NCBI GenBank assembly: GCA_963210315.1
Contig: OY723257.1
Location: 1,550,001-1,614,000 of the forward strand
Direction: 5' to 3'
Length of the DNA: 64,000 bases
Source of the DNA: Rhynchopus euleeides
Taxonomy: Eukaryota; Euglenozoa; Diplonemea; Diplonemida; Diplonemidae
The notes under the pieces are model-generated. The model made no database searches, was not told the origin of the DNA, and saw only the letters and a program-made list of their open reading frames with translations. Every line of letters begins with the position of its first letter. Within the stretch, counting starts at the first letter, position 1. Below are positions 31,791 to 43,579 of the stretch, in pieces. A program made the translations under genes and the position numbers.

Positions 31791-32656
31791 AGGCCTGTCG
31801 CTAACTTTTCGATTTTGGAGATTTGGTGGGTTGACGCTCCTGTTTTGGGGGGGGATCAGGGGGGAAAACACTAGGGGTCAATTTTTCTCGCGCGCGCTTC
31901 GCGCGCGCTCGTGTTGCCAAATTTTGAATTTTCCCATCGGTGGACCACTAGGTGGGCACGGTGTGAGGCGCTGGGTTCCTTCCGTGGTTCCTCTCCCGCT
32001 CGCGCCGTCGGGTGCCGGAGGAAACCAAAAAATGGCTTTCGGGACCATGATTTCGACGCTGCCCCCTGATATGTCACGGCCGTCAAAGCGCAAGGACTTG
32101 GTTACTAGACGGGCACGCGAGATGGGGGGTCTGGGGGGCAGAGCCCCCCATCCGCTGGAGGCCACGGTAGTGAGCATCTGTTCATTGTGGGCGTACAGAT
32201 TCTGTGTGAGTTGGCTGCGTCCTCCTGAGGCTACTGGAGTGGGTGGATTCCCTGACCTGATGGGAATCGAATGACTTGAGTACGAGACATACGCCACAGG
32301 GGGGTCTGGGGGGCGGAGCCCCCCAGCCGCCGGAGGCCACGGTAGTGAGCATCTGTTCCTGCAAAACCATACTCTCTTCGACGTCGACCCAGTGAAAGTG
32401 GGTTGACGCTTGGTCGACGCTTGGTGAGCGTCGACCCAGTGTAACCGGGCCAACGCTAGGTTAGCGTCGACCCAGTGTAATAAATGGGTTGACGCTTGGT
32501 CCAGGCTTGAATGGCAACCCAGTTCCACTAGGTCGACGCTCCAAGCCTCGACCAAGCGTCAACCCAGTCCACTGGGTCGACGCTGGGTCGACGCTTTTTT
32601 ATGGGGGGGGAAACCCAAAATCACTGGGTCGACGGTCGACGCTTAGCGACATGCCT
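31791..32656. mobile_element. Element C1: Mutator-like non-autonomous element, 866 bp
   Basis: Ends AGGCCTGTCGCTAA and, inverted, AGGCATGTCGCTAA. The 11-bp sequence GGCATTTGACC is duplicated at 31780-31790 and 32657-32667. Target duplications of 9-11 bp are characteristic of Mutator-like elements. One end carries an array of GGTCGACGCT / AGCGTCGACC units (32375-32645). The GC-hairpin cassette lies in the middle in inverse orientation (31972-32355). No transposase. An inverted, nearly identical copy, C2, is at 47232. Confidence 0.88.
31972..32355 (-). repeat. GC-hairpin cassette, copy in C1
   Basis: Complete two-module copy in inverse orientation, nearly identical to the one at 47533. Confidence 0.85.
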
Positions 32657-32674
32657 GGCATTTGACCCCCCCTA

Positions 32675-34955
32675 GGGGGGGGGGGGGTCAAAATTGGACC
32701 CGGACATCCGGACACCCGGATTTCCGGGTCCGGGCATGTCCGCCCTGTCCGCCCTGAAATCGCCTAAGGGGCCGGGGGAAATCCAGGAAATTCGGGAAAT
32801 CCAGGAATATGAAGAATCCTCCTTGAACTTTCATTCTTTGTTCGTAACGGAGAGCGGCCTGCTCGTGTGGGAGGTCTGGGGAGAAAGCGCCCTATCACTT
32901 CACAGCTACAACCGCTCTGATGAATTTCCTTTGTTTGTTGCGTTGACGCTTCTACACACAAAACCCTGAACTGATCACACCCTGAGCCTGATGAAGGGTG
33001 GGGTTAGTGTATAGAGCACGTTTGGTTGCAGCTGTGGTGGGGCGCTTTCCGCTCACACGAGTGTGCTTAAGGGCATTTTCTTGAGTGCCCAGTAAAAGAA
33101 ATACAGTTCTGCAGGTCTTTTTTTTCGGTGCGTCGGTGCGAAATATAAGAAAGACTCGATTTTGTCCTGAACAGAAAAGAGCGTGGAATTTGTGGGTGGT
33201 GAACAATGCAGAGAAAAGCAAAGGCGTAATATAGACCCCCCCCTTGCAACCCCATGATGAGGCCGTGAGGGGGGTAACTGCTGTGGCAGTAGGTGTCAGA
33301 ACAAGTCACTGGATATGAAGGGGCGATCCACCCCGCCCCCTCCCCGGGTTTTACTCAGCACCTTTGCTGGTGGTCACTCAGAGCTGAGACGTCCGTGCCT
33401 ATCAAAAGGCCAGGTGCCCGGGGTGGGTGGGACTGAACAACGCACCCTTCATTCGCAGCACATGCCCTCCTCCCCCCCTCTCCCAAAACCACCTCCGTTA
33501 GTGATGTTTGGCATCGACGACAACAGCCTGTTACGACGCGCCAGGATGTCAATGCAGTGAGGAGGCGGTCTCCCCACCAAATTTCCAGAACACGAGCCGC
33601 TGTGGCCATTACAGTCATCGGCTCAAAAAGAACACAGGAGGGGTGGTTAGGCGATAGTGTCACTTCGCTTGAAAAATCAATCTTCGAAGTCTCCCCTAAA
33701 AACCCCTGTCGGTTGGTTGGTGGTGGAGTAGCGCAGCCACGGCCCATTGAGGGCTGCGAACTCTGCTGGCTTTCTTCCGTTTTTTTCGATTCGGTTCGAT
33801 TCGTTTCACTTTCACTCTGCCTTTCCGCAAGGCCATGGCTTGGGAAGCCATGACTCCCCCAAAAGCCATGAATCCCCCCCCCCCCTCCCGCCCCCCTTTG
33901 GTGGAATCTACTCTGCTGGGTTCGCCTTGAATTTCATACATTTGAAGTTCCGCAGGCACACACCCCAATGTGTCCGTAAGATCCACGCATTCTCTTTTGC
34001 CAGCCATTCTTTCCCACTTGAGGTGGGGAGGTGGGAGGTGTATAGTGAAGCAGAGAAACAGGGAAAGCAAGGTATGTAGAGGCCCAGCCTCTCCCTCTCC
34101 TTCCCTTCACTCTAAATCGCAGACAGCGTTCCCAGACCTTAGCGCAAAAGTGAGGGTCGGAAGGGGGGAAAATTCATTCCCACATTTTTTGCCAGGGCCC
34201 AATGTGCTTTGAGGAACCCGTTTATGAACGGGGCAATCGTCGGAGGGGGTGGACTGGATGGAGCGGTGGGGGAGTGGGGGGTGGGTGGGTGGGGAGAGAT
34301 CTGGGCGTGCATGGAAACATCGGTTTCGATCGTTGCCATCACACCCCCAGCCGTGGCCCGTGTGTGTTATTGGGCCTCGCCTAAGCGTTTGGCGCACAAA
34401 GCAGCTACATTTTGTCATGATAAAACATGAGAAGGGGTGGTGGCACGAGTGGGAAGGGCCCCTGATAACTGAAGAGACACACCGGATAGATGATCGAGGA
34501 GAAGAAAAAATAAGCGGCGCTGAGGGGGAAGAGGGGAGGAGGGGGTGGACATCAAGCATGGCCGCAGCATGGCCACCGCATACTCTCATTAATTGGGGAG
34601 GGGCCTCCTTCGCTAAATCGGCAGACTTCCGGCAGAGATTTTTTTTGGCAGTTTTTCATCCATAATGATCCGGTTGCACAAACAAACACATTACGTACCG
34701 CCGGCTCCTTTTTATCGAAGAAAAATGCACAAAAAAAATGCACCGTTTTCGGCACCGCAGCGAAGAAGCCCCAACAACCAGTGCCCACCCCATCCCCCTC
34801 CCCTTCTTCCGCGGCCGCTGTGCGCCATCGCTTTGCTTCCTTTGAACAAACTGAAATGAATTGAATAACGAATTTTGGTTGGACTGGAACACTCCCCACC
34901 CCCCCTCCCCCGCCCACCAAAGCAACACCGCACTGCCGGCAGGATGCAGAGGCGC
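32675..34955. other. Intergenic, no supported gene
   Basis: Starts with a 13-G run and the remainder of the CGGACATGTCCG repeat region (to about 32830). The rest has C-runs and biased short frames only. A third, diverged copy of the small hairpin repeat is at 34043-34132. Confidence 0.5.
34043..34132 (+). repeat. Small hairpin repeat, copy 3 (diverged)
   Basis: AGTGAAGCAGAGAAACAGGG, a loop with a nested stem (GAGGC...GCCTC), then CTTCACTC and a tail AATCGCAGACAGCGTTCCC. It shares the architecture of the 5757 and 7036 copies. Confidence 0.35.
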
Positions 34956-37900
34956 CTAGATATCCATCTCTGTCTCCTCCAGCGGGTCGTCCTCTCCGTG
35001 ATCCTGCAGGCACTGCTCCAGCTCCCCTTCATACACATCGAGGTGGCCGGTGAAATCCTCCACTGGAACCTCCGGCTTGCGGAGGAGGTGGTAAGCCACA
35101 GTGGCAAACACGGCGCATCCGGCAGCACCGCCCACAATGCAGAGGATGGTGACGAAGCTGCTGTTGCCGCCCCCGCTGGACGGAGGGGCGGTGGTCACGC
35201 CGCATCCGGCAGCCGGCATGCCGACAGCCGCGGAGGTCTTGTCGGCATCGCACACGCAGACGAAGTCGTTGGAGCGGAGGAAATCGGGGTCGGTGCAGCC
35301 CTGCCCCTCTCCACAAGGGCTCGCCGCGGCATCGGCACACTCGTCAGTGGCATTCCCCTGCAGGGGTGACCCGGTGGCGCTGCCCGGCGGCAGAGGTGTG
35401 CCCGTGGAAGCCCCTCCCGTCTCCGGCACCTGCGTGTCATCCGTCGCGTTGCCCTCCGGCGGTGCCTCCGTGGCAATGGGGGTGGCGGTGCCGCACCCCG
35501 CCAGCACCACCTCATGCACGCCCTGCTGTGTGTGGCGCTGCCACGTCCCATCCCAGACCCCGCCGCTGCCCACAGCCCAGGCGAGGGAGACAGGCGTGTC
35601 GATGGGCAGGGATGGGTCGTTCCCTGTGTCGAGAAGCCGGTAGAAGGAGACACCTCCAGCAGACCTCGATGTGAAGAATGCGTCCTGAAGGGTGTCCGGC
35701 TGTGGCGCCTGCTGTGGCTTCGCCGTGCTTACCGTGGTGCAGTCGAGGATTTTGTCGGCGGAGGAGTCGAAGGCGTATATGTCAAGCCCCTCCATCCCTG
35801 CAGCACCACCGCCTCCGGGGGCACGCACACCCACAGCGCCGTAGCCTGAGGTGGCTGTGGCGGAGGAGAGAATGAAGAGCACCGCAGGCACACCGGTGCC
35901 TTCGGTGGTGCCGATGGTGTAGGACAGCTGCACATCAGGTGACCCCGTCGCAACAGCCTGCGGGGGGCACTGCTGGACGAAGCCTGGCCCGCTTGGTGGG
36001 GCGGGCGTGGCAGGCGCGGTGGTGTTGCCCGCCGAAGGCGGCTCCCCCGTGGGGGCAGCTGTTGTCGTGTTTGCGGCAGCAGGGGTGTCGGTTGGCGCAG
36101 GCGTGTCGCCCGGAGGCGCGGGGGTGGCAGGCACCCCGGTTGCGGGTGAGGGTGTCGGGGGGCTGCCGGTCGGCTCCGGCGTCGGGGGGCTGGAGGTGTC
36201 GGGTGCGGGGGTCGGCGCAGGCGTGCAGACCTGGAGGTCGATAGTGACAGTGCCCTGGTGGGTGTGCTTCTGCCATGCCATTCCGAACACCTCGCCTGCC
36301 CCGACAGCCCACCCGACAGTGACAGACTTGCCCTGCGACAGGGTGTAGTCACCCGGCGTGTCTGTCTTGCGGAAGAAGGCCAGGCGGTTGCCCGAGTGGG
36401 ACTCGAGGTAAGCATCGGCATCAGGGTCATGCTGCGGCATGCCGGACGGCGTGGACATCGTGGCACAGTCCAGCACATTGGGTGTCACTGTGTCGAACGC
36501 GTAGATATCGAACCCAAGCATCCCAGCCGCACCGCTGCCCCCGTCACGGAAACCCAGCGCCCCCCAGTCCTCGTGGTATGCCACGACAAACTTGATAGCC
36601 TCCTCCCCGTCGAATGTGCCGAACTGGTAGGACAGCACCATCCTGTTGTCGCCTGTGGGCACCGGCGTAAGCGGGCACGCCCCAGGGGTGAACGTGCCTG
36701 CGAGGGGCGGGGCAAAAGTGGGAGGGGCGTTGGTTGGCGGTGCAGGTGTTGGCGGCGCGTCGGTCACGCAGGTGCCAACGGTGATGTCGGCGGTGCCGCG
36801 GTCCCCCATGGAGTGCTGGCCCCAGGTGCCGTCGAAGACCAGGCCTGGCCCGGTGGCCCAGGCGATGGTTACATCCCGTCCCCGCGTCAGCGAGAAGTCT
36901 TCAAAATCTCCGGTGTCCAGCAGCCGGTGGAACACAATCTGTTGAAGAGGAGAATGGGAGAAGGGTTTGTGAGATGTGCCGACTCCTTAGTGACACGGCA
37001 GCACTCCCACAGACTCAAGGGGCCTGCAAAGGAAAGGCTGAAACATTCCGGTGACTAGGCTGACTCTGGTGTGTGTGCCCCACACAACTGCATGCAAAAT
37101 GACAGCGTTTTTGCCACACTGAGCGACACACAGAGTGAAAAACTTCCAGAAGTAGAGAGCACCTTCCCTCACACTATGGGGCAACCCACAAGGCGGTATT
37201 CAACGACACCCAGGCTCGGGGTTGCGGCACCCTGCCTCCTCCTGCATCATACCTTGGACCCAGTGTGCTGCACGACTGTTGCACTCTGCTTGCTGTCGGC
37301 TGTCTCGACATTGAAGCCTGTAAAGTACTTTGTATCGAGCACCTTGTCCTGCGTCTGCGTGTCGAAGGCATAGACGTCAAGCCCACTCATGCCAGAGCCC
37401 CCAGGGGAACGGAGTCCCACAGCACCGTAGTCGCCTGTCCACTGCACGGTGAACTGGATGGCTGGCAAGCCGTCCACCTCCCCGATGTCGTACTCCAGCG
37501 TGAGGGACTGCGAGCCTGTGGCCACCGGGTGCCCGCACTGCCGCACGAACACCCCTGCGGGTGTCGGCACTGGGGTGGGGGGTGCTGCGGTCGGCTCGAC
37601 ACCAGGGATGGGTGTCGGCGGTGCTCCCGTCGGCGGCGCCTGCGTTTCCGGCGCGGGTGTCGGCGGGGCCTGTGTCGGGGGCGCAGGCGTCGGCGGGGCC
37701 TCTGTGGGCGGCGCGGGTGTCGGCGGCGCCGGCGTGTCGCAGAACACCAAAGGGATCTTCAGGGGCATGCGCCCCTTCCGCAGATGGCGCGCCCACGACC
37801 CGTCGGACACCGCGCCGGACCCCACCGCCCACGCAAAACCCACCGTGCTGCCGGCAACCAGCTCCACGTCGTTGCTGTCGCCAGTCTTCAGCAGGCGGTA

Positions 37901-38881
37901 AAACACCACAGACGCCATCGGCACGGCAGCCGTGTGGCTCACCACAACCGCATCCTGCTGCGCATCTGCGGGCGACGGGGCTGCCAGACTCTGGACAATC
38001 TGAAAGTCATGAACCTCCGGGGACGCCACGTCGAAGGCGTAGACATCCAACCCAGCCATGCCTGCCGTGTCTGCGGGGCGGAGCCCCACAGCAGCGTACT
38101 GTGCTGCCCAGGACACGTGGAACTGGATTGCATCCCTCCCGCCCACACGCCCCATGCCGAAGGAGATCGTGACGGAGGCGTCGCCGGTGGGGATATCTAC
38201 CGGGCCACACAGCATGACAAATGGCGCTGCAGGCGCAGCGGTTTCCGGCGCAGGCGTCGCGGGGGCGGGTGTCGGCGGCGCTGCCGTGCTCTTCCCTCCC
38301 GTGTCGACAGGGGAGCAGCTGCGCAGCGTGGCTTCCGCGCGCCCCTGCAGCTGGTGGGAGCCCCAGGTGCCGGCACCGGCGCTGCCAGTGCCGAGTGCCC
38401 AGGCGAATCCCAGCGGGACGTCAAGCTGCAGCGCAAAGTCATCCGCGTCGCCTGTGGAGAGGAGGCGGTAGAACGACACCTCTGTCAGGGCATGCGAGAC
38501 GAGCGTTGCGTCCTGACTCGCATCTGCAACAGGCATCACGCTGCCAGCCATGAGGGTGCAGTCCAGCACCTTATCAGTCGTGGCGCTGTCTGCGACGTAG
38601 ATGTCAAGCCCGGACATGCCAGGTGTGTTTGCGGCGCGGAACCCAACACCCGCGAATGCACCCGTCATGGCCCATGAGATGGTGATCAGCACGGCAGACT
38701 TCTCACCCGCCTTCCCCACGGTATAGGATATGTTCAGCGCATCCGTCCCGGTGGGCAACGGCACCGCACTGCATTCCTCAACAAACTGCGCAAGCCCAGC
38801 TGGGGCAGCAGCCACGACCAGCAGAGCAAGGCACAGGGCGTGCCATTGCGGGCCCGGGCTGGGGCCGCGTGTGCAGCCCAT
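34956..38881 (-). CDS. Type I membrane protein with five DOMON domains and one EGF-like module
   Basis: Two exons, 37253-38881 and 34956-36938, give 1203 residues; the 314-bp GT-AG intron is in phase 0 between GSK and IVFHR. The ATG at 38881 starts a signal peptide (ALCLALLVVAAAPAGLA). Five DOMON domains follow (roughly residues 33-190, 215-375, 430-595, 625-780, 870-1020), joined by PTPAPPT linkers. Each has GMxG[LF]D[IV][YV] and a late W/H motif such as WQKHTHQG. These Met and His positions match the haem ligands of cytochrome-type DOMON domains. Then come an EGF-like Cys cluster, a membrane helix (FVTILCIVGGAAGCAVFATV) and an acidic 40-residue tail. There is no cytochrome b561 or monooxygenase domain. 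Probably a cell-surface haem or sugar-binding protein; function inferred. Confidence 0.88.
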
Positions 38882-41314
38882 CCCCGGCCAGGGGGTGGCA
38901 AGGGCGGGTGTGGGTGTGTGGCAATGGCACCTGTGTCGCCAACACACCTGTGTCGCCTCTGCGTTTGGTGGGGTGGGTGGGGTGGGAGAGGTTTGGCGGA
39001 GGAAGAAGTGACAAATGAAACCGGGGTGAATCGCAAGGGAGGGGTGGCAGCAGCGGGGAGTTGGGCGTGAACACCTGTCTGAATGCTGCACATGCCATCA
39101 GAAGGATGGCAGGGCGACACTGCTCATGTCAAAGACACACACGCAAATCAGTCTCCAGAAGCGTTGTCATTGGTAAAGGGCATAAACTTGATGTGGCGCG
39201 TTTGCTGAGGCCCACTGGGCGATGCCGAACTATAGGAATAAAGGGCGCGGAGGGGGCGGGCAGACCACCACTGGCAGCCTGACTTCCTAGGCTCTGATGC
39301 TTAGCTACACAGCCCATTCCAGCACATCCCAGAGACCCCGGGGGCGATTCTGAGGTGAAGCAGACCTTGCAGGCTCTTTGGTCCTGCTCGAGGTTTGGTG
39401 GTGAATGCTATTCTGCACGACAGGAGTTTGGTTGATTTGTGCAGAACACAGACAGCGGGTTGGCATGGCACCTGCCCTGCCTGCCGCTTCCACATCGCAA
39501 GTGTTGGAGTTGGCAGCACAGGGGATTATTTTTGATGTTCTCTACTACAGGAGGACTGCAGGACCCCCCATGGCAGTGGCAACAAATATAGTGGAGCTGG
39601 GGCAGCCCTCTTTTGGGGCAACAGAAGGCAAAATAAGCAACATAAACGCCTCCACAGCAGCAAAGGGCCCCAATCTTCATTTTTCGATTGTCATATTGTC
39701 ATATTGTCAGATTGACTGTTTTTTTTGGCACTCCGCATCCATTGCATAATTTGGAAAGCGCGAAGGGGCGGGGGGAGACCACACCACCACAGCACCGCCC
39801 CCCCCCCCCCCCTTTCAACCCCCCCGCGCGCAACTGTGTGACCCCCGCAGCCATCTCTGAGTGCAGAGTGCCGCATGAGGGTCGCAGCCTGATTCGGGGA
39901 CAGGCCGCACATTGCGAGAGGGGGGGGGAAGGGCGAAGGGTATGGTGACGGGAGTGTGTCTCCACTACGGAGCGCTCAACTACGAAGGGATGCTGTGTCG
40001 CAGCTGCGATGGCAGGGTGGGGAGAAAGGTTACGGAGGGGGCGAACAAGAAGGGGTGAGGGATGTGGAGCTGTGGATGTCGACCGGGGGGAAAGGGTCGG
40101 GAAAACTATCTGTGCCCCCCGCTAGATCGTAAAGTGCAAAAAAAACCCGAGGCAACAAACCAGTTGCTGCCGAAAGTTGTTTGGTTGGAACGCAGACCCC
40201 ACTCTTTGTGTACACCACTCCCCGGTCCGATGAAGTGGTGTGAGTGGGGACGCACGATCCAGCTGAAGGCACAGAAAGCTTCCCCAGTTTACGTCGAACG
40301 AACAGAAATAATTTTTGGCCCCCCTCCGCCCGGTGGCGGAAAGGGAGTCATTACGGGGGGTCTTCGCTCAGAACTGCAGAAAATTGAGAAACAGCGAGCC
40401 GCCTCACAACACTGGCTGCAAGGTGACACAGTTTGACACACAGTGTCACAGAGCGAAGGCCTCCATGATTTTTTTAACACTGGGTGGCAAGATCAGAATC
40501 GTATTCCTTCCGCTATGACAAGGGAACAACGCCATGCCCAGCAACTGCGAAAAAAGGCAGCTCCGGGATACTATTCGTTGAACCCACACTCCTGGCTGTG
40601 GAAGTGCCATGCAGGTGTGATCCTTATCAAGGTCCGGCCATACGATTTCCTTGGCTACTTCGCGACCTCGCTACGCTTCGTCGCTCGGAACTGGTAAGAA
40701 GAAAAGGGCAAATCAACAAGAAACAAGAAGACGTGAAGGGGCATAAGTGGACACACATTAAGCTTTAACTGCTGGGTGGGGGTCGCACACATGGACCTCC
40801 ACAGGACCCCGCCTGACGAGGGATGACTCAATGATGACTCCAGCCAGTCCAGGAGGGCGTGCGGTGCACGCCTGGTTCCCAGATCTGAACGGCACTTTCC
40901 GTGCAAAGCCATGAGGGTAACAAAATCAAAAAACAAACGTTCTCCAGCAAACGGCATGCATGATATGTATTCGCAGAACCAAATTTGACCGCCAGGCGGA
41001 AGGGCTAGCGGCGGCGATCGGAGGGCTCACGAACATAACAAGACAGCCTGCCGTTCGGGGGACACGGGGCAAAAAAAATGACATAATGGGGAGAGCGGCA
41101 AAGACACGGCAGCGCACAGGAAGAAGCTTGCAACCAAAGGGTGCGAAAGTGGGCTTCGCTCCAAACTCATTGAAATTGCAAAGACTCCAAGGGAGGCATG
41201 CCCTGACAAAAGAGGCGCCACGCTCGGCACAGCGACGCAGAGCGACACAGCTATCCGAAGCAAGCGCCTTCTCTCCTTGGGCGGGGGAGGTAAGGGCCGG
41301 AGGGGCGGAGCCAG
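38882..41314. other. Intergenic, no supported gene
   Basis: Upstream of the DOMON gene and downstream of ankyrin gene 2. Short frames only, a C-run at 39798-39812, and a diverged repeat (40355-40450) that reappears near 44240-44405 with GCTCAGAA and GAACCGCCTCACA-like segments. No gene recognised. Confidence 0.5.
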
Positions 41315-42673
41315 TCATGCCAGGGCGCTTGCCCCCGCAAACCTTCGTATCAGCTCCAGCACCTCCGTGTGGTTCCGCGCTCGCGCAGCTTCTGCAGGCG
41401 TGCCTCTGTCGTTGCTCACGTTGGGCGACGCACCGCGCTGCAGCAGAGCCTCCACCACAGGTACCTGCCCCATCCACGCAGCTTTGTGCAGGGGGGTCGT
41501 GCCTGTCGCGTCACAAACCTCGAGGGGCGCACCTGCCGCGATCAGCACACGCGCAACCTCGGCATGCCTCTGCCTTATCGCGTTGTGCAGAGGCGTGCAC
41601 CCGATGCCGCACCGCGACACTGCACCCACATCTGCACCTGCCGTGATCAACGCCTCCACCACCTCAGTGCTGCTGCACTGGGCTGCAATGTGGAGCGGCG
41701 TCCTGCCCTTCGCGTTCCGTGCGTTGGGATCAGCTCCTGCCTGCAGCAGCCTCGCCACTGCCCCGGCAGGGCCCTTCCGGGCAAGGTAGTGCAGGGGGGT
41801 GTCGATGCCTCCAGAGGGTGCGGCGCACACGGCCCCCCCCAGGCCTGCCGAGAGCGCGGCGTCCATCACGGCGGGGGGCACGCTGTTGCAGCGGACCAGG
41901 GCGGCGATGCCCTCGCCTGTGGGGTCGCGCAGGCTGATGCCCATCTCGAGCAGGGCCCTGCAGAGGAGGAAGTTGCAGTTCGCCATCGCCTCGACCGCAA
42001 GGCTGCGCCCCTGCGAGCTGGTGTAGGTCGACACATCGACGCCGCAGCTGACAATCTGATCCAGGCGTTCCGCCGCATTCCGCCCGCAGACGAAGTCCGA
42101 CAGAGGCACGCCGTGGCGCAGCAGCAGGCTGAGGAAGGCGTGGGGCTCCTCCAGGCCCATGACAGTCGTGAGGGGGCTGTGCCCCGACAGCGACTTCACG
42201 GAGGGGTTTGCCCCGCTCACCAGCAGGAACTCCGCGATGCTGTAGTGCCCCGCCTTGATGGCCGCGATGAGGGGTGTCGCCGTGAAGTTGGGTGTGTCGA
42301 TGGAGATGCCCGCAAGGGACTGCAGCTGGATGCGGTGGGTGTTGCCATCCCGCGCGGAGGCGATAACGGCGGCGGTGGCCGCAGTGCCCGACAGGGGGAC
42401 GGAGTCCTCCGCCAGCTTAGCCCGCGCGTCGTCGCGGGTCAGCGGGGTGGCCACAATCTCATCCCCGTTGCTCAGGTGCTCCACGTCATCCCACGTCTCG
42501 ATGGCGCGCCCGTCGGTGTTGAGCGTGAACAGTCCCTGCAGCATGTTGCTCACCTCTGCCACAGAGGCCTCCAGCCAGGACAGGTCGTCACGCTCCTCGG
42601 CACGCGCAGGGGACATGCGGAGCTCCACAACCCCCCGCACCGCGAGGCCTTCGGTGCGGACAAACACCTCCAT
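41315..42673 (-). CDS. Ankyrin-repeat protein 2 with doublecortin/ubiquitin-like N-terminus
   Basis: A single-exon frame of 452 residues from the ATG at 42673. Residues 1-80 end in GLFTLNTDGRAIETWDDVEH and LSNGDEIVATPL, the pattern of a doublecortin or other beta-grasp domain; ankyrin protein 1 begins the same way. Residues about 130-445 are ankyrin repeats: FTATPLIAAIKAGH, GHSPLTTVM, a diverged stretch, then GIDTPLHYLARKG, GRTPLHIAAQCSS, GCTPLHNAIRQRH, GTTPLHKAAWMGQ and a final GTPAEAARARNH. No signal peptide or membrane segment. Likely a cytosolic adaptor; if the N-terminus is truly doublecortin-like, tubulin binding would be possible. The gene is intact and unrelated in function to its neighbours as far as can be seen. 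Confidence 0.87.
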   Translation of the reverse strand: MEVFVRTEGLAVRGVVELRMSPARAEERDDLSWLEASVAEVSNMLQGLFTLNTDGRAIETWDDVEHLSNGDEIVATPLTRDDARAKLAEDSVPLSGTAATAAVIASARDGNTHRIQLQSLAGISIDTPNFTATPLIAAIKAGHYSIAEFLLVSGANPSVKSLSGHSPLTTVMGLEEPHAFLSLLLRHGVPLSDFVCGRNAAERLDQIVSCGVDVSTYTSSQGRSLAVEAMANCNFLLCRALLEMGISLRDPTGEGIAALVRCNSVPPAVMDAALSAGLGGAVCAAPSGGIDTPLHYLARKGPAGAVARLLQAGADPNARNAKGRTPLHIAAQCSSTEVVEALITAGADVGAVSRCGIGCTPLHNAIRQRHAEVARVLIAAGAPLEVCDATGTTPLHKAAWMGQVPVVEALLQRGASPNVSNDRGTPAEAARARNHTEVLELIRRFAGASALA

Positions 42674-42888
42674 TGCGGGTGTGTGGAATCTGTGGAGGTT
42701 GTGGGGGGAGTGGGGTGTATGGCATTCGGATATTGCGGTCGAGTAGCGTTACATAAGATCATGCCCCCTGCTGGCTGTGGGGAGAAAGCATCCCTCTCCA
42801 AAATCAACTGTTGATATAACGCAGCTCCGGACTGCCGTTTTGCTGGGGGAGGGGGAGGGGGAACGGGGGGGGGGGGCAACAGATGCTG

Positions 42889-43579
42889 CACGGTGGGATC
42901 TTGTAAATTTTACATGTATAACTACAAGTATATACATGTATTATACATGTATAATACTTGCATGTCAACTATTATACATGTATAATACATGTATATGCCT
43001 GAAATATACATGTAAAATACATGTATATCAAGTAAAAATACAAGTATAATACTTGCATGTCAACTATTATACTTGTATTTTTACTTGATATACATGTATT
43101 TTACATGTATATTTCAGGCATTTACATGTATTTTACATGTATAATACTTGTCATGCAAGTATTATACATGTAAAATACTTGCATGACAAGTAAAATACTT
43201 GCATGCAAGTAAAATACATGTATTTTACTTGCATGCAAGTATTTTACTTGTCATGCAAGTATTATACATGTATTTTACTTGTCATGCAAGTATTTTACAT
43301 GTATAATACTTGCATGACAAGTATTATACATGTAAAATACATGTAAATGCCTGAAATATACATGTAAAATACATGTATATCAAGTAAAAATACAAGTATA
43401 ATAGTTGACATGCAAGTATTATACTTGTATTTTTACTTGATATACATGTATTTTACATGTATATTTCAGGCATATACATGTATTATACATGTATAATAGT
43501 TGACATGCAAGTATTATACATGTATAATACATGTATATACTTGTAGTTATACATGTAAAATTTACAAGATCCCACCGTG
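42889..43579. mobile_element. Palindromic foldback element J2, 691 bp
   Basis: The whole segment is close to one large palindrome. Both ends are CACGGTGGGATCTTGTAAAT and its inverse. The arms, about 345 bp each, consist of TACATGTA, ACTTGCATG, TTTTACTTGATA and ATTTCAGGCAT units. The centre, near 43225, is GTAAAATACATGTATTTTAC. No coding capacity. J1 at 2938 is a truncated relative. Its ends share CACGGTGG with element A, which suggests mobilisation by the same enzyme. Confidence 0.88.

Larger units (their letters stand above)
30646..32672. mobile_element. Element D2: second copy of D1, interrupted by C1
   Basis: Same ends and arms as D1 (arms about 30671-31007 and 31423-31760), flanked by TA at 30644-30645 and 32673-32674 and by runs of 29 and 13 Gs. 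Differences from D1 are few single bases plus a somewhat longer G-run at the left end. Element C1 is inserted about 5 bp before its right terminus. Confidence 0.88.
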
